Shown in pieces: positions 1 through 8,037 of a DNA stretch of 64,000 nucleotides. Position 1 is the first letter of the stretch. Every line of letters starts with the position of its first letter. The translations under genes were made by a program, and so were the position numbers. The notes under the pieces were generated by a model. That model was not told the DNA's origin, did not search any database, and worked only from the letters and a program-made list of their open reading frames with translations. This stretch comes from Streptomyces sp. NBC_00237 (lineage in GTDB: Bacteria; Actinomycetota; Actinomycetes; Streptomycetales; Streptomycetaceae), in NCBI RefSeq assembly GCF_026342435.1, contig NZ_JAPEMT010000004.1, positions 124,001 through 188,000 of the forward strand. Reading direction: 5' to 3'.

Positions 1-329
1 AACCCGGCACCACCGTCGTCATCACTCCCGTGCCGGTGCACCGCAACCCGGCCGTCTTCTCCCGGCCCGACGCCTTCGACCCCGACCGGTGGCTGCCCGA
101 GCGTGCCGCCACGCTGCCGCGCGGGGCGTTCGCCGGATTCGGTGCGGGGGCGCGCAAGTGCATCGGCGACGCGTACGGGGTGGGCGAGTGCACCCTCGCC
201 CTGGCGTCCGTCGCGCGGCGCTGGCAGGTGGAGACCCTGCCCGTCCCGGACGTGAGGCCCGTTCCGCTGGCCGCGTTCTACCGGCCACGCAGGCTGTTCC
301 TGCGAGTGAAGCGGCGCAACGAACCGTGA
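1..329 (+). CDS. Cytochrome P450, C-terminal fragment (5' end outside window)
   Basis: The frame is open from the window edge and ends in TGA at 327-329, giving about 109 residues. It contains the heme-ligand loop FGAGARKCIGD; the cysteine codon is at 159-161 and would be the axial thiolate ligand. The ERR-triad-downstream segment FDPDRWLPERA before it is also standard P450 sequence. The stop overlaps the GTG start of the next gene (GTGA), so the P450, the FAD oxidoreductase and the terpene synthase form one translationally coupled operon. By context it probably oxidises the terpene made by the third gene. Substrate and regiochemistry cannot be read from the fragment. Confidence 0.93.
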   Translation, partial: PGTTVVITPVPVHRNPAVFSRPDAFDPDRWLPERAATLPRGAFAGFGAGARKCIGDAYGVGECTLALASVARRWQVETLPVPDVRPVPLAAFYRPRRLFLRVKRRNEP

Positions 330-1675
330 GCGGCGCCGCGCACGGCTGTGCGGTCGTCGTAGGCGGCGGGTACGCGGGACTCGTCACCGCGCGCGTTCTC
401 GCGGACCACTTCGGCCGGGTGGACGTCCTCGACAAGGACGTCCTTCCCCCCTCCCCCGCACACCGGCCCGGCACGCCGCAGAGCCGGCACCCGCACGCAC
501 TGCTCACGCGCGGGGCGGACCTGTTGGAGGGCCTCTTCCCCGGGCTGCGGGAGGAGTTGTCCCAACACGGCGCGCCCGTCTCGGACTTCGGTCAGTTCCC
601 GATGCTCTATCCCGCCGGATGGTCGCCCTCCGTCCGGACCGGGCTCGTACTGCAAACCTTCAGCCGGCCCCTGCTGGAGTTCCTCATCCGCCGCCGTGTG
701 GGCGCCCTGAGCAACGTCAGGATCCACCACGCCACCGAGGTCGAGGCCCTCATCACCGGTGACGGCCGCGCACGAGGGGTCACCGCACGGCCCAGGGGCG
801 CCGACGAGTCCGGCTCGGCTGACGAGTCCTGCTCGGCTGTTGAGTCCTGTTCGTACGAAGCCGATCTCGTCGTCGTCGCCGACGGCCGCTACTCCCGGCT
901 GCCCCACTGGCTCCGGCAGGCGCGTCTGCGGCCGCCCGCGCACCTGAAGGTGGAGGGGAGCCTCGCCTACACCTCACGGCTCTACCGCCGCGACCCGGGC
1001 TGTGACCTGGGGTTCCAAGCCTCCTTGCAGGCCACCGTCGCCCCCACCACCCCACGGGGCGGCACGGTGGTCGCGATCGAGAACGACCGCTGGCTCGTCT
1101 GCCTCTTCGGAGCGGGCGGGATCTCCGCCCCCACCGTTCCCGAGCAATTCGACTCCTACGCCTCCGCCCTCGACAACCCCCATGTGAAGGAGATCGTGCG
1201 GAGCTGCCAGCCCCTGAGCTCCATCCACCGTTACGCCGGGCTGGGCGGCCACTGGCACCGCTACGACCGTCTCACGCCACAGCTGCGCGGGCTCGCCGTC
1301 ATAGGCGACGCCTTGTGCGCCCTCAACCCCCTCTACGGGCACGGCATGACCGTCGCCGCTCAACAGGCCCGGCTCCTCGGCGACACCGTCACCACGCATT
1401 CCCCGGACGAGGCGTGCCGCGCCTACCAGAAACGCGCGACGCGCACCTTGCTGCTGCCGTGGTTCATGTCCACCAGCCTCGACCGGGGCTGGTCCTCGGG
1501 CCCGACGTCGCTCACCGCCCGGGCGGGCCGGGCCGCACTCCTGCACGTACTGAGCAGGATCCCCACCGAACCGGACCTCTACCGGAGGTTCCTGAACGTG
1601 CAGCACATGGTGGCCTCGCCCGTGACGCTGCTGCTTCCCTTCCCTCCCCGCTCCGCCCGGGGGCACAGGTCATGA
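326..1675 (+). CDS. FAD-dependent oxidoreductase / monooxygenase of a terpenoid cluster
   Basis: 449 residues from GTG 326, chosen because it overlaps the P450 stop and starts just before the dinucleotide-binding strand (VVVGGGYAGL, residues about 7-16, GxGxxG type). A second FAD motif, the GD box, is seen in LAVIGDALCALNPLYGHGM near residues 322-340, so the fold is that of class A flavoprotein hydroxylases and their relatives. The stop overlaps the ATG of the terpene synthase (ATGA). Between the FAD domains lies a Ser/Glu/Cys-rich insert encoded by a tandem 18-bp repeat (803-853), probably a surface loop. Role inferred from context: redox tailoring of the cyclised terpene. An oxidase or reductase role is equally possible. 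Confidence 0.88.
   Translation: MSGAAHGCAVVVGGGYAGLVTARVLADHFGRVDVLDKDVLPPSPAHRPGTPQSRHPHALLTRGADLLEGLFPGLREELSQHGAPVSDFGQFPMLYPAGWSPSVRTGLVLQTFSRPLLEFLIRRRVGALSNVRIHHATEVEALITGDGRARGVTARPRGADESGSADESCSAVESCSYEADLVVVADGRYSRLPHWLRQARLRPPAHLKVEGSLAYTSRLYRRDPGCDLGFQASLQATVAPTTPRGGTVVAIENDRWLVCLFGAGGISAPTVPEQFDSYASALDNPHVKEIVRSCQPLSSIHRYAGLGGHWHRYDRLTPQLRGLAVIGDALCALNPLYGHGMTVAAQQARLLGDTVTTHSPDEACRAYQKRATRTLLLPWFMSTSLDRGWSSGPTSLTARAGRAALLHVLSRIPTEPDLYRRFLNVQHMVASPVTLLLPFPPRSARGHRS
803..853 (+). repeat. 18-bp tandem repeat inside the FAD oxidoreductase
   Basis: Two near-identical 18-bp units (803-820, 821-838) and a partial third (839-853) encode repeated DES-GSA-type residues (ADESGS, ADESCS, VESCS). 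The unit is a multiple of three, so the frame is kept. The segment sits between conserved FAD-binding parts and looks like a slippage-grown loop. Confidence 0.8.
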
Positions 1676-2766
1676 CCCGCCGCATCTACTGCCCCGTCCC
1701 TCCGGCTGCGCACCCGGAGGCCGCCCGTATCGACAGCCAGATCACCCCATGGGTGGCACAGAGCGGAATGTGCCCGCTGCCCGAACATCGGGACAAGATC
1801 GCCCGTACGCTGCCGGCCCAGCTGACCGGGCAGATCCTGCCGCGCGCACCGGCCGACCGGCTCACCCTCGTCACCCGGTTCTTCGTCTGGCTGTTCGCCT
1901 TCGACGACCGTCACTACGACGACGTGGGCACACCGCCGGATCCGGCCCTGATCACAGCCATCTGTGCGCGGCTCGTCCGCGGCCTGGACTCCCGCACGCT
2001 GCCCCGCGACGCCACCGCGTTCGAGAGCAGTCTGTACGAGATCACCGAGCACCTCGCCGTTCTCGCCAGCACGGCCCAGCTTCAGCGGTGGTCCACGGCG
2101 ATGCGGGGCTACTTGTCCAGCCTCGTGGGGAAGGCCGCGAACCGGTACGAACACATCACCCCGAGCCTCGACGCGTACGCGCTCATGCGGATCCACAGCG
2201 GTGCCGTCATGACCACCGTCACGCTCCTGGACGTGGGAGGCGGCTACGAAGTCCCGGAAGCGGACTTCCGTCTCCCCTCCGTCCGGGCCCTGACGGAGAT
2301 GTGCTCCCTGCTGGTCGGCTGGGACAACGACCTGTTGTCCCGCGGAAAGGAGCAACAGACCGCCGACAGGCAGAACCTCGTCGATGTCATCGCCTGCGAA
2401 CACCGGATCGGCGTGGCCGAGGCCCTCGACGAGGCCATCACCACCCGGAATCTGGTGCTCGCGCAGTTCCTCCTCCTCCGCGACCGCGTCGCACCCCAGG
2501 TCAATGACGCGACCCGGGATTTCCTCGCCGCGCTGAGCCAGTGGATCCGAGCCAACCTCGACTGGAGTCTCCGCACGGGCCGCTACCAGCTGTCCGGCCC
2601 CGTCGCCGACCTCGTGGAGCGACCGCCGGAGGGGGACAGCGTACGCATCCATCCGGCCGACCTCGCCTCGATCGGCTGCTGGTGGCAGGGCAGCTCCGCC
2701 CTCGGCGCCCAGCCAGCACCGCTCGGCTTCGTTCAGGAAGCCACGAACATGACCGCCGCCGGATGA
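1672..2766 (+). CDS. Class I terpene synthase (terpene cyclase)
   Basis: 364 residues from ATG 1672, which overlaps the previous stop. The aspartate-rich metal motif is seen as DDRHYDD (residues 78-84, a DDxxxD variant), the NSE triad as NDLLSRGKE, and a C-terminal RY pair in TGRYQL. Together these bind the three Mg ions and diphosphate of a prenyl diphosphate and trigger ionisation and cyclisation. Length and motif order match bacterial sesqui- or diterpene cyclases. The product cannot be predicted; geosmin synthase is excluded because that enzyme has two cyclase domains and is about twice as long. Last gene of the coupled P450-FAD-cyclase operon. Confidence 0.93.
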   Translation: MTRRIYCPVPPAAHPEAARIDSQITPWVAQSGMCPLPEHRDKIARTLPAQLTGQILPRAPADRLTLVTRFFVWLFAFDDRHYDDVGTPPDPALITAICARLVRGLDSRTLPRDATAFESSLYEITEHLAVLASTAQLQRWSTAMRGYLSSLVGKAANRYEHITPSLDAYALMRIHSGAVMTTVTLLDVGGGYEVPEADFRLPSVRALTEMCSLLVGWDNDLLSRGKEQQTADRQNLVDVIACEHRIGVAEALDEAITTRNLVLAQFLLLRDRVAPQVNDATRDFLAALSQWIRANLDWSLRTGRYQLSGPVADLVERPPEGDSVRIHPADLASIGCWWQGSSALGAQPAPLGFVQEATNMTAAG

Positions 2767-2815
2767 GGCCGACGCGCCGCACAGAGGTTCAGAGGCCGCC
2801 GTGCCGCACAGAGGT

Positions 2816-3733
2816 TCATCCGCCGAGCGGCGGGGACAGGGTCGACCCGACGCGCGCCGCTGTCTCCCGCAGCCAGATGTGAGCGGCGTCGTGCGTGTGC
2901 ACCGGATGCCACCACAGGGCCTCCCGCAGGGAAACCGCCTCGTAGGGAGGTTCCACGACCCGTACGGGGGTGATCGGCGCGAGCAGGCGGGCAAGCCGGG
3001 CCTGGACCATGGCGATGCGCCGGGTTCCGGCCACCAGTTGCGGCAGCAGCTGAAAGCTGTCGACGGACACCTCCACGCGCGGCTCCACCCCGAGCATCCC
3101 CAGCTGGCGCACGGCCGGTGCGTCGTACGTGCGCTGGTAGATGACCCAGGGCAGGTCCGCGAGGTCCTGCCGGGTGAGCCCGTCCGTGACGGTCGGATGG
3201 TCGTCGGCGACCACGAAGACCCAACGGTCGTCGTAGAGGTCGGTGGCGGGGAAGTCGCTGATGACGCCGTGCGGCATGAGCAGTCCGTCGACGGTGCTGA
3301 GCAGCGTGGCGGTGTCGTCCACCACGGTGGGCGGGGTCTGCCCGAACCGCAGCCGGATACCGGGGGCCTCCTCGTGGACGACGCGGGCGAGTTCGGAGCC
3401 GAAGACGGCGACGGCGTAGTCGGAGGCCACCAGCTTGAACTCGCGGCTCTCCACGGCCGGGTCGAACGCGGCCTGGCTGGAGAAGAGCCGTTCGATGACG
3501 TCGTACGCGGTGGCGGTGCGGTCGAGCAGGACCTGGCCGAGTGCGGTGAGTTCGTAGTGGCCGCCGACGCGGGCGAGCAGGTCGTCGTCGAAGTGCCGGC
3601 GCAGTCGGGACAGGGCGGCGCTCATGGCGGGCTGGCTCAGTCCGACGCGCTGCCCGGCACGGGTGACGTTGCGCTCCTCCAGCAGGGCGCGCAGGGCCAC
3701 GACGAGGTTGAGGTCCAGGCGGGCCAGATTCAC
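2816..3733 (-). CDS. LysR-family transcriptional regulator, divergent from the aromatic catabolic operon
   Basis: 305 residues. The N-terminal winged helix-turn-helix (residues 1-65) reads like the NodD/LysR class: DLNLVVALRALLEERNVTRAG, then QPAMSAALSRLRR as recognition helix. The rest is a periplasmic-binding-protein-like effector domain. It is transcribed away from the catabolic operon starting at 3878; the 144-bp gap holds half-sites ATCCAC/GTGGAT spaced as in LysR operators. Expected role: inducer-dependent activation of the operon and autoregulation, with the effector presumably a pathway intermediate. A duplicated 16-bp motif (2776-2791 and 2803-2818) lies between its 3' end and the terpene synthase. 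Confidence 0.93.
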   Translation of the reverse strand: MNLARLDLNLVVALRALLEERNVTRAGQRVGLSQPAMSAALSRLRRHFDDDLLARVGGHYELTALGQVLLDRTATAYDVIERLFSSQAAFDPAVESREFKLVASDYAVAVFGSELARVVHEEAPGIRLRFGQTPPTVVDDTATLLSTVDGLLMPHGVISDFPATDLYDDRWVFVVADDHPTVTDGLTRQDLADLPWVIYQRTYDAPAVRQLGMLGVEPRVEVSVDSFQLLPQLVAGTRRIAMVQARLARLLAPITPVRVVEPPYEAVSLREALWWHPVHTHDAAHIWLRETAARVGSTLSPPLGG

Positions 3734-3781
3734 GTTCTTTCCCCTTGCTGTACGGCGCCGTTACGTCCCTGACCAGGCTCA

Positions 3782-3809
3782 ATCCACCGAGTGGATAGCT
3801 TTCATCCAC
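3782..3809. promoter_or_regulatory. Candidate LysR operator between the regulator and the catabolic operon
   Basis: Three half-sites alternate in orientation: ATCCAC (3782-3787), GTGGAT (3791-3796), ATCCAC (3804-3809). The first pair forms ATC-N9-GAT, the spacing described for NodD-class LysR sites. Its place in the divergent promoter fits a regulator-binding site; binding is inferred. Confidence 0.6.
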
Positions 3810-3877
3810 ACAATCTATTTCCCTGATCGTTGGTGGCGGGTCCAGATTAGTCCCACCGCAATCAGGAGGACATGTCC

Positions 3878-4885
3878 GTGAAACCCGCTCCCGCTTCCGC
3901 GCCCTTCGTCGGCCCCTTCGCCCTCGCGACGCTCTCGGCCCCGACAGGCCCGGCGTTCCCCGCCCTGGTCACGGCCGACGAGCGCGTCGTCGACCTGCGC
4001 GACGCCTTCGGTGACGCCCTCGGTGACGAACGGTTGACCGTTCGCCGCCTCCTGGAGAACTGGCCGACGGTGCTGCCCCGGTTGCGGTCCCTGGCCGACG
4101 AAGGTTCCGTAGGGCGCAGGCCGCTGGCGGAGTTCCGGGTGCACGCTCCCGTCGAGCCCCGGCAGGTCTTCCAGTCCGGCGCCAACTACCGCCAGCACGT
4201 CATCGATCTGCATGTCGCCCATCGCGCGCCCGGTGACGACCGGCCCAAGGACGAGCGGCGCGCCGAGGCGGCGGAGCTCATGGACCGGCGGGCGGAGGAG
4301 GACCTGCCGTACGTCTTCATCGGCCTGCCGAGCGCCGTCACCGGCCCCTACGACGACGTCGTACTCCCCCAGTGGGCCGAAAAGCCCGACTGGGAGCTGG
4401 AGTTGGCGGCCGTCATCGGCCGGCCCGCGCACCGGATCTCCGTCGACGAGGCGCTGGACCACGTCGCCGGGTACACGATCGCCAACGACCTCACCGACCG
4501 GGCCACCGTCTTCCGCCGGGACATGCCGCAGATCGGCACCGACTGGCTGCGCAGCAAGAACGCGCCCGGGTTCACCCCGCTCGGCCCGTGGCTCGTGCCC
4601 GCCGAGTCCATCGCCGACCCCGACGACCTGCGCCTGGTACTGAAGCTGAACGGCGCGACCATGCAGGACGAGTCCACCCAGGACATGCTCTTCAACGTGG
4701 CACGGATGGTGTCCTACACCTCCCAGTTGGCTCAGCTCCTCCCTGGTGACCTGGTGTTGACGGGCTCTCCGGCCGGGAACGGCATGCACTGGGGGCGGCT
4801 GTTGCGCGACGGCGACGTGATGGACGCTTCGATCGCCGGGCTCGGTGCGCAGCGCACCCGATGTGTGGCGGAGGTGGCGTCGTGA
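3878..4885 (+). CDS. Fumarylacetoacetate hydrolase (FAH) family protein, first gene of the aromatic catabolic operon
   Basis: 335 residues from GTG 3878. An AGGAGG at 3864-3869 lies 8 nt before this GTG but only 2 nt before the alternative ATG 3872, so GTG is preferred; the ATG would add two residues. Family hallmarks are QSGANYRQHV, the DWELELAAVIGR segment carrying acidic metal ligands, and a C-terminal GSPAGNG loop. FAH-fold enzymes cleave or decarboxylate beta-diketo acids after ring opening, as in homoprotocatechuate or gentisate breakdown. The stop overlaps the next start (GTGA). The exact substrate is unknown; a second, diverged FAH protein ends the same operon. Confidence 0.9.
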   Translation: MKPAPASAPFVGPFALATLSAPTGPAFPALVTADERVVDLRDAFGDALGDERLTVRRLLENWPTVLPRLRSLADEGSVGRRPLAEFRVHAPVEPRQVFQSGANYRQHVIDLHVAHRAPGDDRPKDERRAEAAELMDRRAEEDLPYVFIGLPSAVTGPYDDVVLPQWAEKPDWELELAAVIGRPAHRISVDEALDHVAGYTIANDLTDRATVFRRDMPQIGTDWLRSKNAPGFTPLGPWLVPAESIADPDDLRLVLKLNGATMQDESTQDMLFNVARMVSYTSQLAQLLPGDLVLTGSPAGNGMHWGRLLRDGDVMDASIAGLGAQRTRCVAEVAS

Positions 4886-5847
4886 CGGCTCCGGACCGGA
4901 CCGATCCGGAAGGTGCGATCGCCGAGGCCGCTAAGGCGTACTCGAACTGGGGACGTTGGGGAGAGGACGACCGGCTGGGCACGCTCAACTTCCTCGACGA
5001 GGCCAAGCGTCGCGAAGGCGCCGCGCTGGTGCGGCGGGGCGTCAGTTTCTCGCTGGCGCAGCGGTTCGACATGGACGGCCCGCAGAAGGGCTGGCGCCGC
5101 CGGACCAACCCCGTGCACACGATGCTGGACACCGGCAGCGACGCCGTCCTCGGCAACCAGGGTTTCCCGCACGGACTCGGCGGTGCCGACGACGTGATCG
5201 CCATGCCCCTGCAGTGCTCCACGCAGTGGGACGGGCTCGGCCACATCTTCGACCACGGCAAGGCATGGAACGGGCGCCCGGCGGAGAAGGTCGTCACCTC
5301 CGACGGCGACCTGGTGACCGGCATCGAGCACATGGCCCCGTACGTGGCCGGGCGCGGCGTCCTCCTGGACGTCGGCCACGTGGCCGGTGAGGACGGCGAG
5401 TTGCCGGACGGCTTCGCGATCACCGAGGAGCATCTGGCCGAGGCCGCCCAGGCACACGGGGTGACCGTCGGCCGGGGCGACATCGTGGTGGTGCGCACCG
5501 GGCGCCTCGCCCGGGCCCGGCGCGAGGGCTGGGGCGAGTACGCCGGCGGCCCGGCGCCCGGCCTCTCGTTCACCACGGCCGGCTGGCTGCACCGTACCGA
5601 GATCGCCGCGATCGCCACCGACACCTGGGGCTTCGAGGTCCGGCCCAACGAGTTCGACCACGCCTTCCAGCCGCTGCATCAGGTCGCCATCCCCAACATG
5701 GGCCTGCTCATCGGCGAGATGTGGGACCTGGACGCGCTCGCCGAGGACTGCGCACGCGACGGTGCGTACGCGTTCTGGCTGACCGCCGCTCCGCTGCCGA
5801 TCACCGGCGCGGTCGGCTCCCCGGTCAACCCGGTCGCCGTCAAATAG
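4882..5847 (+). CDS. Cyclase-family (kynurenine formamidase-like) hydrolase
   Basis: 321 residues from GTG 4882, overlapping the previous stop. It carries the motif TQWDGLGHIFDHG of the longer cyclase-family hydrolases found in aromatic operons, plus an ordered set of His/Asp residues (HGLGG, EHMAPY, DVGHVAG) that would bind divalent metal. Known relatives hydrolyse amide or lactam bonds, for example N-formylkynurenine or isatin, which would suit an N-containing aromatic substrate. The assignment to a particular reaction is inference. The next gene begins 47 bp downstream behind its own AAGGAG ribosome-binding site. Confidence 0.82.
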   Translation: MTAPDRTDPEGAIAEAAKAYSNWGRWGEDDRLGTLNFLDEAKRREGAALVRRGVSFSLAQRFDMDGPQKGWRRRTNPVHTMLDTGSDAVLGNQGFPHGLGGADDVIAMPLQCSTQWDGLGHIFDHGKAWNGRPAEKVVTSDGDLVTGIEHMAPYVAGRGVLLDVGHVAGEDGELPDGFAITEEHLAEAAQAHGVTVGRGDIVVVRTGRLARARREGWGEYAGGPAPGLSFTTAGWLHRTEIAAIATDTWGFEVRPNEFDHAFQPLHQVAIPNMGLLIGEMWDLDALAEDCARDGAYAFWLTAAPLPITGAVGSPVNPVAVK

Positions 5848-5894
5848 CCCGCTCCAGCCCGCCCCTTCACCAGCGGAACGAAGGAGTTCCCCTC

Positions 5895-7028
5895 ATGAGC
5901 ACACCCCGCACGGTCCTCGTCATCGGCGGTGGCGCGGCCGGCAACGCCGCGACGATCCTGCTGCGCCGCGCCGGGATCGCGGTCGACCTGATCGAGGCCA
6001 AGGACGACTGGAACGCCACCGCCGGGTCCGGCATCACCCTCCAGGGCAACGCCCTGCGCGTGCTGCGCGAACTCGGCGTGTGGGACCAGGTGGAGAAGTC
6101 CGGTTACGGCTTCGGCGCGGTCGGCATCACCGCGCCCGACGGCACCGTCCTGCACGTCGCGGAAGACCTGCGCACCGGCGGTGACGACCTGCCCGCCACC
6201 GTCGGCATGCAGCGTCCGCGGTTGCAGCGGATCCTGATCGACGCGGTCCGCGCCAGTGGTGCCACCGTCCGCCTCGGCCTCCGGGCGTCGTCGCTGGACC
6301 AGTCCGACGGCGACGGCGTGACCGTCAACTTCAGCGACGGCACCGCATCCCGCTACGACCTGGTGATCGCCGCCGACGGCATGGGCTCCACCACCCGCGC
6401 GGCGATCGGCATCACCGACCGGCCCGAGCCCACCGGCATGGCCATCTGGCGCGTCGCCGCGCCCCGCCCCGCCGGTGTGACCCGTACCGACCTCGCCTAC
6501 GGCGGCCCCGCCTACATCGCCGGCTACTGCCCGACCAGCGAGAGCACGCTCTACGCGTACGTCGTCGAGGCGAAGCGCGACCGGGCGTCCCTGCCCTCGG
6601 CGCGCTATGCGGACGAGATGCGCTCCCTGGCACAGCACTACGGCGGCCACTGGCCCGAGATCACCGCACACCTCACCGACCCGACGCAGGTCAACTACAC
6701 CTGGTTCGACAGGATGCTGGTCGAGGGGTCCTGGCACCGCGGCCGCGTCGTCCTCGTCGGTGACGCCGCGCACTGCTGCCCGCCCACCCTCGCCCAGGGG
6801 GCGGCCCTGTCGATGGAGGACGCCTGGGTGCTCGCCCAGCTGCTGACCGCCGCCGACACCTGGGACGACGCGCTGTTCCAGACGTACTACGAGCGACGCG
6901 TCGGCCGGGTTCGCCCCGTCGTCGAAGCCTCCGTACAGATCGGCCAGTGGCAGCTCGACGGGGTGCGCGACGCGGACGTGCCCGGGCTGATGGGCCGCAC
7001 CATGGCCATGCTGCGGGAGCTGCCGTGA
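5895..7028 (+). CDS. FAD-dependent aromatic hydroxylase (class A flavoprotein monooxygenase)
   Basis: 377 residues from ATG 5895; AAGGAG at 5881-5886 gives 8-nt spacing. The Rossmann GGGAAG is at residues 11-16, a DG-type motif occurs in VIAADGMGS, and the second FAD box is VLVGDAAHCCPPTLAQGA. This order matches salicylate and 6-hydroxynicotinate hydroxylase-type enzymes, which add oxygen from O2 using NAD(P)H, often with decarboxylation. In this operon it would activate the ring before cleavage. It is coupled to the decarboxylase gene by a GTGA overlap. Confidence 0.9.
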   Translation: MSTPRTVLVIGGGAAGNAATILLRRAGIAVDLIEAKDDWNATAGSGITLQGNALRVLRELGVWDQVEKSGYGFGAVGITAPDGTVLHVAEDLRTGGDDLPATVGMQRPRLQRILIDAVRASGATVRLGLRASSLDQSDGDGVTVNFSDGTASRYDLVIAADGMGSTTRAAIGITDRPEPTGMAIWRVAAPRPAGVTRTDLAYGGPAYIAGYCPTSESTLYAYVVEAKRDRASLPSARYADEMRSLAQHYGGHWPEITAHLTDPTQVNYTWFDRMLVEGSWHRGRVVLVGDAAHCCPPTLAQGAALSMEDAWVLAQLLTAADTWDDALFQTYYERRVGRVRPVVEASVQIGQWQLDGVRDADVPGLMGRTMAMLRELP

Positions 7029-8032
7029 CGACACCGCCCACCGTCGACGTGCACGCCCACGTCCTGCTGCCCGAGATCGAGACGCTGGTGGACGGCCTGC
7101 CGGGCCTCGCCGGGGCAAAGGCCCTGGACGCCCGCCGCAACGGACCGGCCGCACTCAAGGTCAACGGCCCGATGATCGGCGAACGCGTTCCCCGCCTCAC
7201 CGATCCGGCCGTCCGCCTCGCCGCGATGGACGCCCAGGGCGTGGACGTCCAACTCGTCAGCCCCTCCCCCTCGCACTACCACTACTGGGCCGACGAGGAG
7301 ACGGCCGAGAAGGTGTACCGGCTCGCCAACGAGGCGACCGCCGCGCACTGTTCCGCCGCACCCGACCGGCTGCGCGGCCTGGGCCTCGTACCCCTCCAGC
7401 ACCCTGATCAGCTGCGGCGTGCTCTCGACCACGCCCGGGACCAGGGCCTCGCAGGGGTGGAGATCTCCAGCCACGCCCCCGGGCGCGATCTGTCCGACCC
7501 GGCGTACGAACCCTTCTGGTCGTACGCCGAGGAGACCGGGGCGATCGTCTTCCTGCACCCCTTCGGCTGCACCCTCGACGAGCGCCTCGACCAGTGGTAC
7601 TTGTCCAACTCGGTCGGCCAGCCCACCGAGAACGCCGTCGCCCTCGCGCACCTCATCTTCTCCGGGGTCCTGGACCGCCACCCCGACCTGAAGATCATCG
7701 CGGCGCACGGCGGCGGCTACCTGCCCACCCACATCGGCCGCGCCGACCACGCCTGGTCAGCCCGCCCGGACGCGGGCGCGGGCTGCGCCCACCTGCCCAG
7801 CAGCTACCTCAAGCGTCTCTACTTCGACTCACTGGTCCACGACCCTCACGTGCTGCGGGAGTTGGTGCGCGCGGCCGGAGCGGACCGGGTGCTGCTCGGC
7901 TCCGACTTCCCCTTCGACATGGGCAGCGACGACCCGCTCGGTGCCCTGCGCTCGGCACACCTGCCGACTGCCGACTTCGACGCCATCCGAGGCGGCACCG
8001 CTGCCGCCCTCCTCCGCCTCCAGAAGGGCTGA
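7025..8032 (+). CDS. Amidohydrolase-2 family decarboxylase (ACMSD / gamma-resorcylate decarboxylase-like)
   Basis: 335 residues from GTG 7025 at the GTGA overlap. The metal site is visible as HAH (His10, His12), a mid-protein histidine in FLHPFG, the family signature HGGGYLPTHIGRADHAW, and an aspartate in LLGSDFPFDMG. These are the elements of the metal-dependent, non-oxidative decarboxylases such as aminocarboxymuconate-semialdehyde decarboxylase and resorcylate decarboxylase. Likely role: removes CO2 from an aromatic acid or its ring-cleavage product. Placed between the hydroxylase and the VOC dioxygenase, 5 bp before the latter. Confidence 0.88.
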   Translation: MTTPPTVDVHAHVLLPEIETLVDGLPGLAGAKALDARRNGPAALKVNGPMIGERVPRLTDPAVRLAAMDAQGVDVQLVSPSPSHYHYWADEETAEKVYRLANEATAAHCSAAPDRLRGLGLVPLQHPDQLRRALDHARDQGLAGVEISSHAPGRDLSDPAYEPFWSYAEETGAIVFLHPFGCTLDERLDQWYLSNSVGQPTENAVALAHLIFSGVLDRHPDLKIIAAHGGGYLPTHIGRADHAWSARPDAGAGCAHLPSSYLKRLYFDSLVHDPHVLRELVRAAGADRVLLGSDFPFDMGSDDPLGALRSAHLPTADFDAIRGGTAAALLRLQKG

Positions 8033-8037
8033 CCACC

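Noticed and set aside
2776..2818. 16-bp direct repeat between the terpene synthase and LysR genes as a mobile-element or attachment-site scar
   Set aside because: Two copies of GCCGCACAGAGGTTCA only 27 bp apart, no integrase, no tRNA; more like local duplication.
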